Shown: piece by piece, positions 63,836 to 64,000 of the stretch
How the letters are laid out: each line of letters begins with the position of its first letter
Position numbering within the stretch: position 1 is the stretch's first letter
Assembly (NCBI RefSeq): GCF_001695855.1
Contig: NZ_MBSS01000067.1
Coordinates: 146,566-210,565, forward strand
Reading direction: 5' to 3'
Length of the DNA: 64,000 nucleotides
Origin: Ensifer sp. LC163
Lineage (GTDB): Bacteria > Pseudomonadota > Alphaproteobacteria > Rhizobiales > Rhizobiaceae
The notes under the pieces: model-generated
Seen by the model: the letters and a program-made list of their open reading frames with translations, nothing else
What the model was told of the DNA's origin: nothing
Database searches by the model: none
Made by a program: the position numbers and the translations under genes

Positions 63836-63876
63836 CAAAAAGCCCGCGGACATTGCTGTCCTGCGGGCTTTGTTTT
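63836..63876 (-). terminator. Terminator of the initiator tRNA gene
   Basis: Stem AGCCCGCGGACA / TGTCCTGCGGGCT (12 pairs, one bulged T) with loop TTGC. On the minus strand it is followed by TTTTTG, and it lies directly after the tRNA 3' end, so it terminates tRNA transcription. The plus strand also has a T-run (TTTGTTTTT), so it may work both ways. Confidence 0.85.
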
Positions 63877-63881
63877 TGATT

Positions 63882-63958
<77 letters not shown>

Positions 63959-64000
63959 CCATCTAGGTAAACCGCGTGAGCGGTTTATCCGGTCAGCGCA

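Larger units (their letters stand above)
63579..63881. other. Non-coding region between tetR and the tRNA
   Basis: About 300 bases with two hairpins (listed separately) and a direct repeat GTGCTAG (63646 and 63654 region). Short open frames here, including one that runs into the tRNA and ends GAGFEPAAFRL, are artefacts of tRNA sequence. Confidence 0.6.

Overview
This is a GC-rich, densely coding window from an alphaproteobacterium of the Rhizobiaceae, most probably the Ensifer/Sinorhizobium lineage. The evidence is a fused PhaAB-type antiporter, a cob cluster with the gene order and protein sequences known from 'Pseudomonas denitrificans' (now placed in the Ensifer lineage), rhizobial dispersed palindromic repeats, a tyrosine-degradation/bkd/purU block, and a homologue of the S. 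meliloti arabinose-containing polysaccharide (aps) operon. No phage, transposase, plasmid or CRISPR signature was seen.

Layout. 1-2379: 3' part of a CHASE-PAS-GGDEF-EAL cyclic-di-GMP enzyme. 2546-8636: phaAB-C-D-E-F-G, one translationally coupled multisubunit cation/proton antiporter operon. 8639-15985: the aerobic cobalamin genes cobM, L, K, J, I, H, G, F; only cobK is on the plus strand, with overlapping 5' ends (cobK/cobL) and overlapping 3' ends (cobK/cobJ). 16142-16840: ung. 17005-20086: molybdate transporter modABC behind a ModE-type box, with a one-domain ModE-like regulator convergent to it. 20274-21605: FAD oxidoreductase. 21937-26872: complete branched-chain 2-oxoacid dehydrogenase (E1a, E1b, E2, E3). 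27159-28340: a thiolase bracketed by two copies of a palindromic repeat. 28557-29441: purU. 29605-35928: tyrosine/homogentisate catabolism (maiA, fah, a beta-lactamase-fold hydrolase, hmgA; marR-type and lrp-type regulators; hppD).

36036-41583: aps-like exopolysaccharide operon (uxs1, uxe, apsS, apsH1, apsE) in which the synthase apsS carries a frameshift. 42248-53751: the least ordinary part. It holds a LuxR-type regulator with a degenerate receiver domain, nearly 1 kb of AT-richer non-coding DNA, an Asp/Asn-rich repeat protein behind a long leader hairpin, a 720-residue protein built of an unfamiliar repeat, a type I secretion ABC transporter with a long disordered N-terminus and a Gln at the H-loop, its HlyD partner, a small helical protein with an Rx4H (HEPN-like) motif, and a CelD-like GNAT protein fused to TPRs. 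I read this as a type I secretion locus for surface or matrix proteins that lacks recognisable RTX repeats. 53887-58428: DUF2218 protein and a siderophore ABC importer (SBP divergent from two permeases and an ATPase), with the decayed end of an AraC regulator between them. 58439-63578: RND efflux pump, membrane-fusion protein and divergent TetR regulator with a strong operator palindrome. 63882-63958: initiator tRNA-Met.

Several blocks carry readable local regulation: ModE box/modA, MarR sites over the hmgA promoter, TetR palindrome/RND pump. C-di-GMP is a plausible thread joining the first gene, the aps operon and perhaps the secretion locus, but that link is inference.
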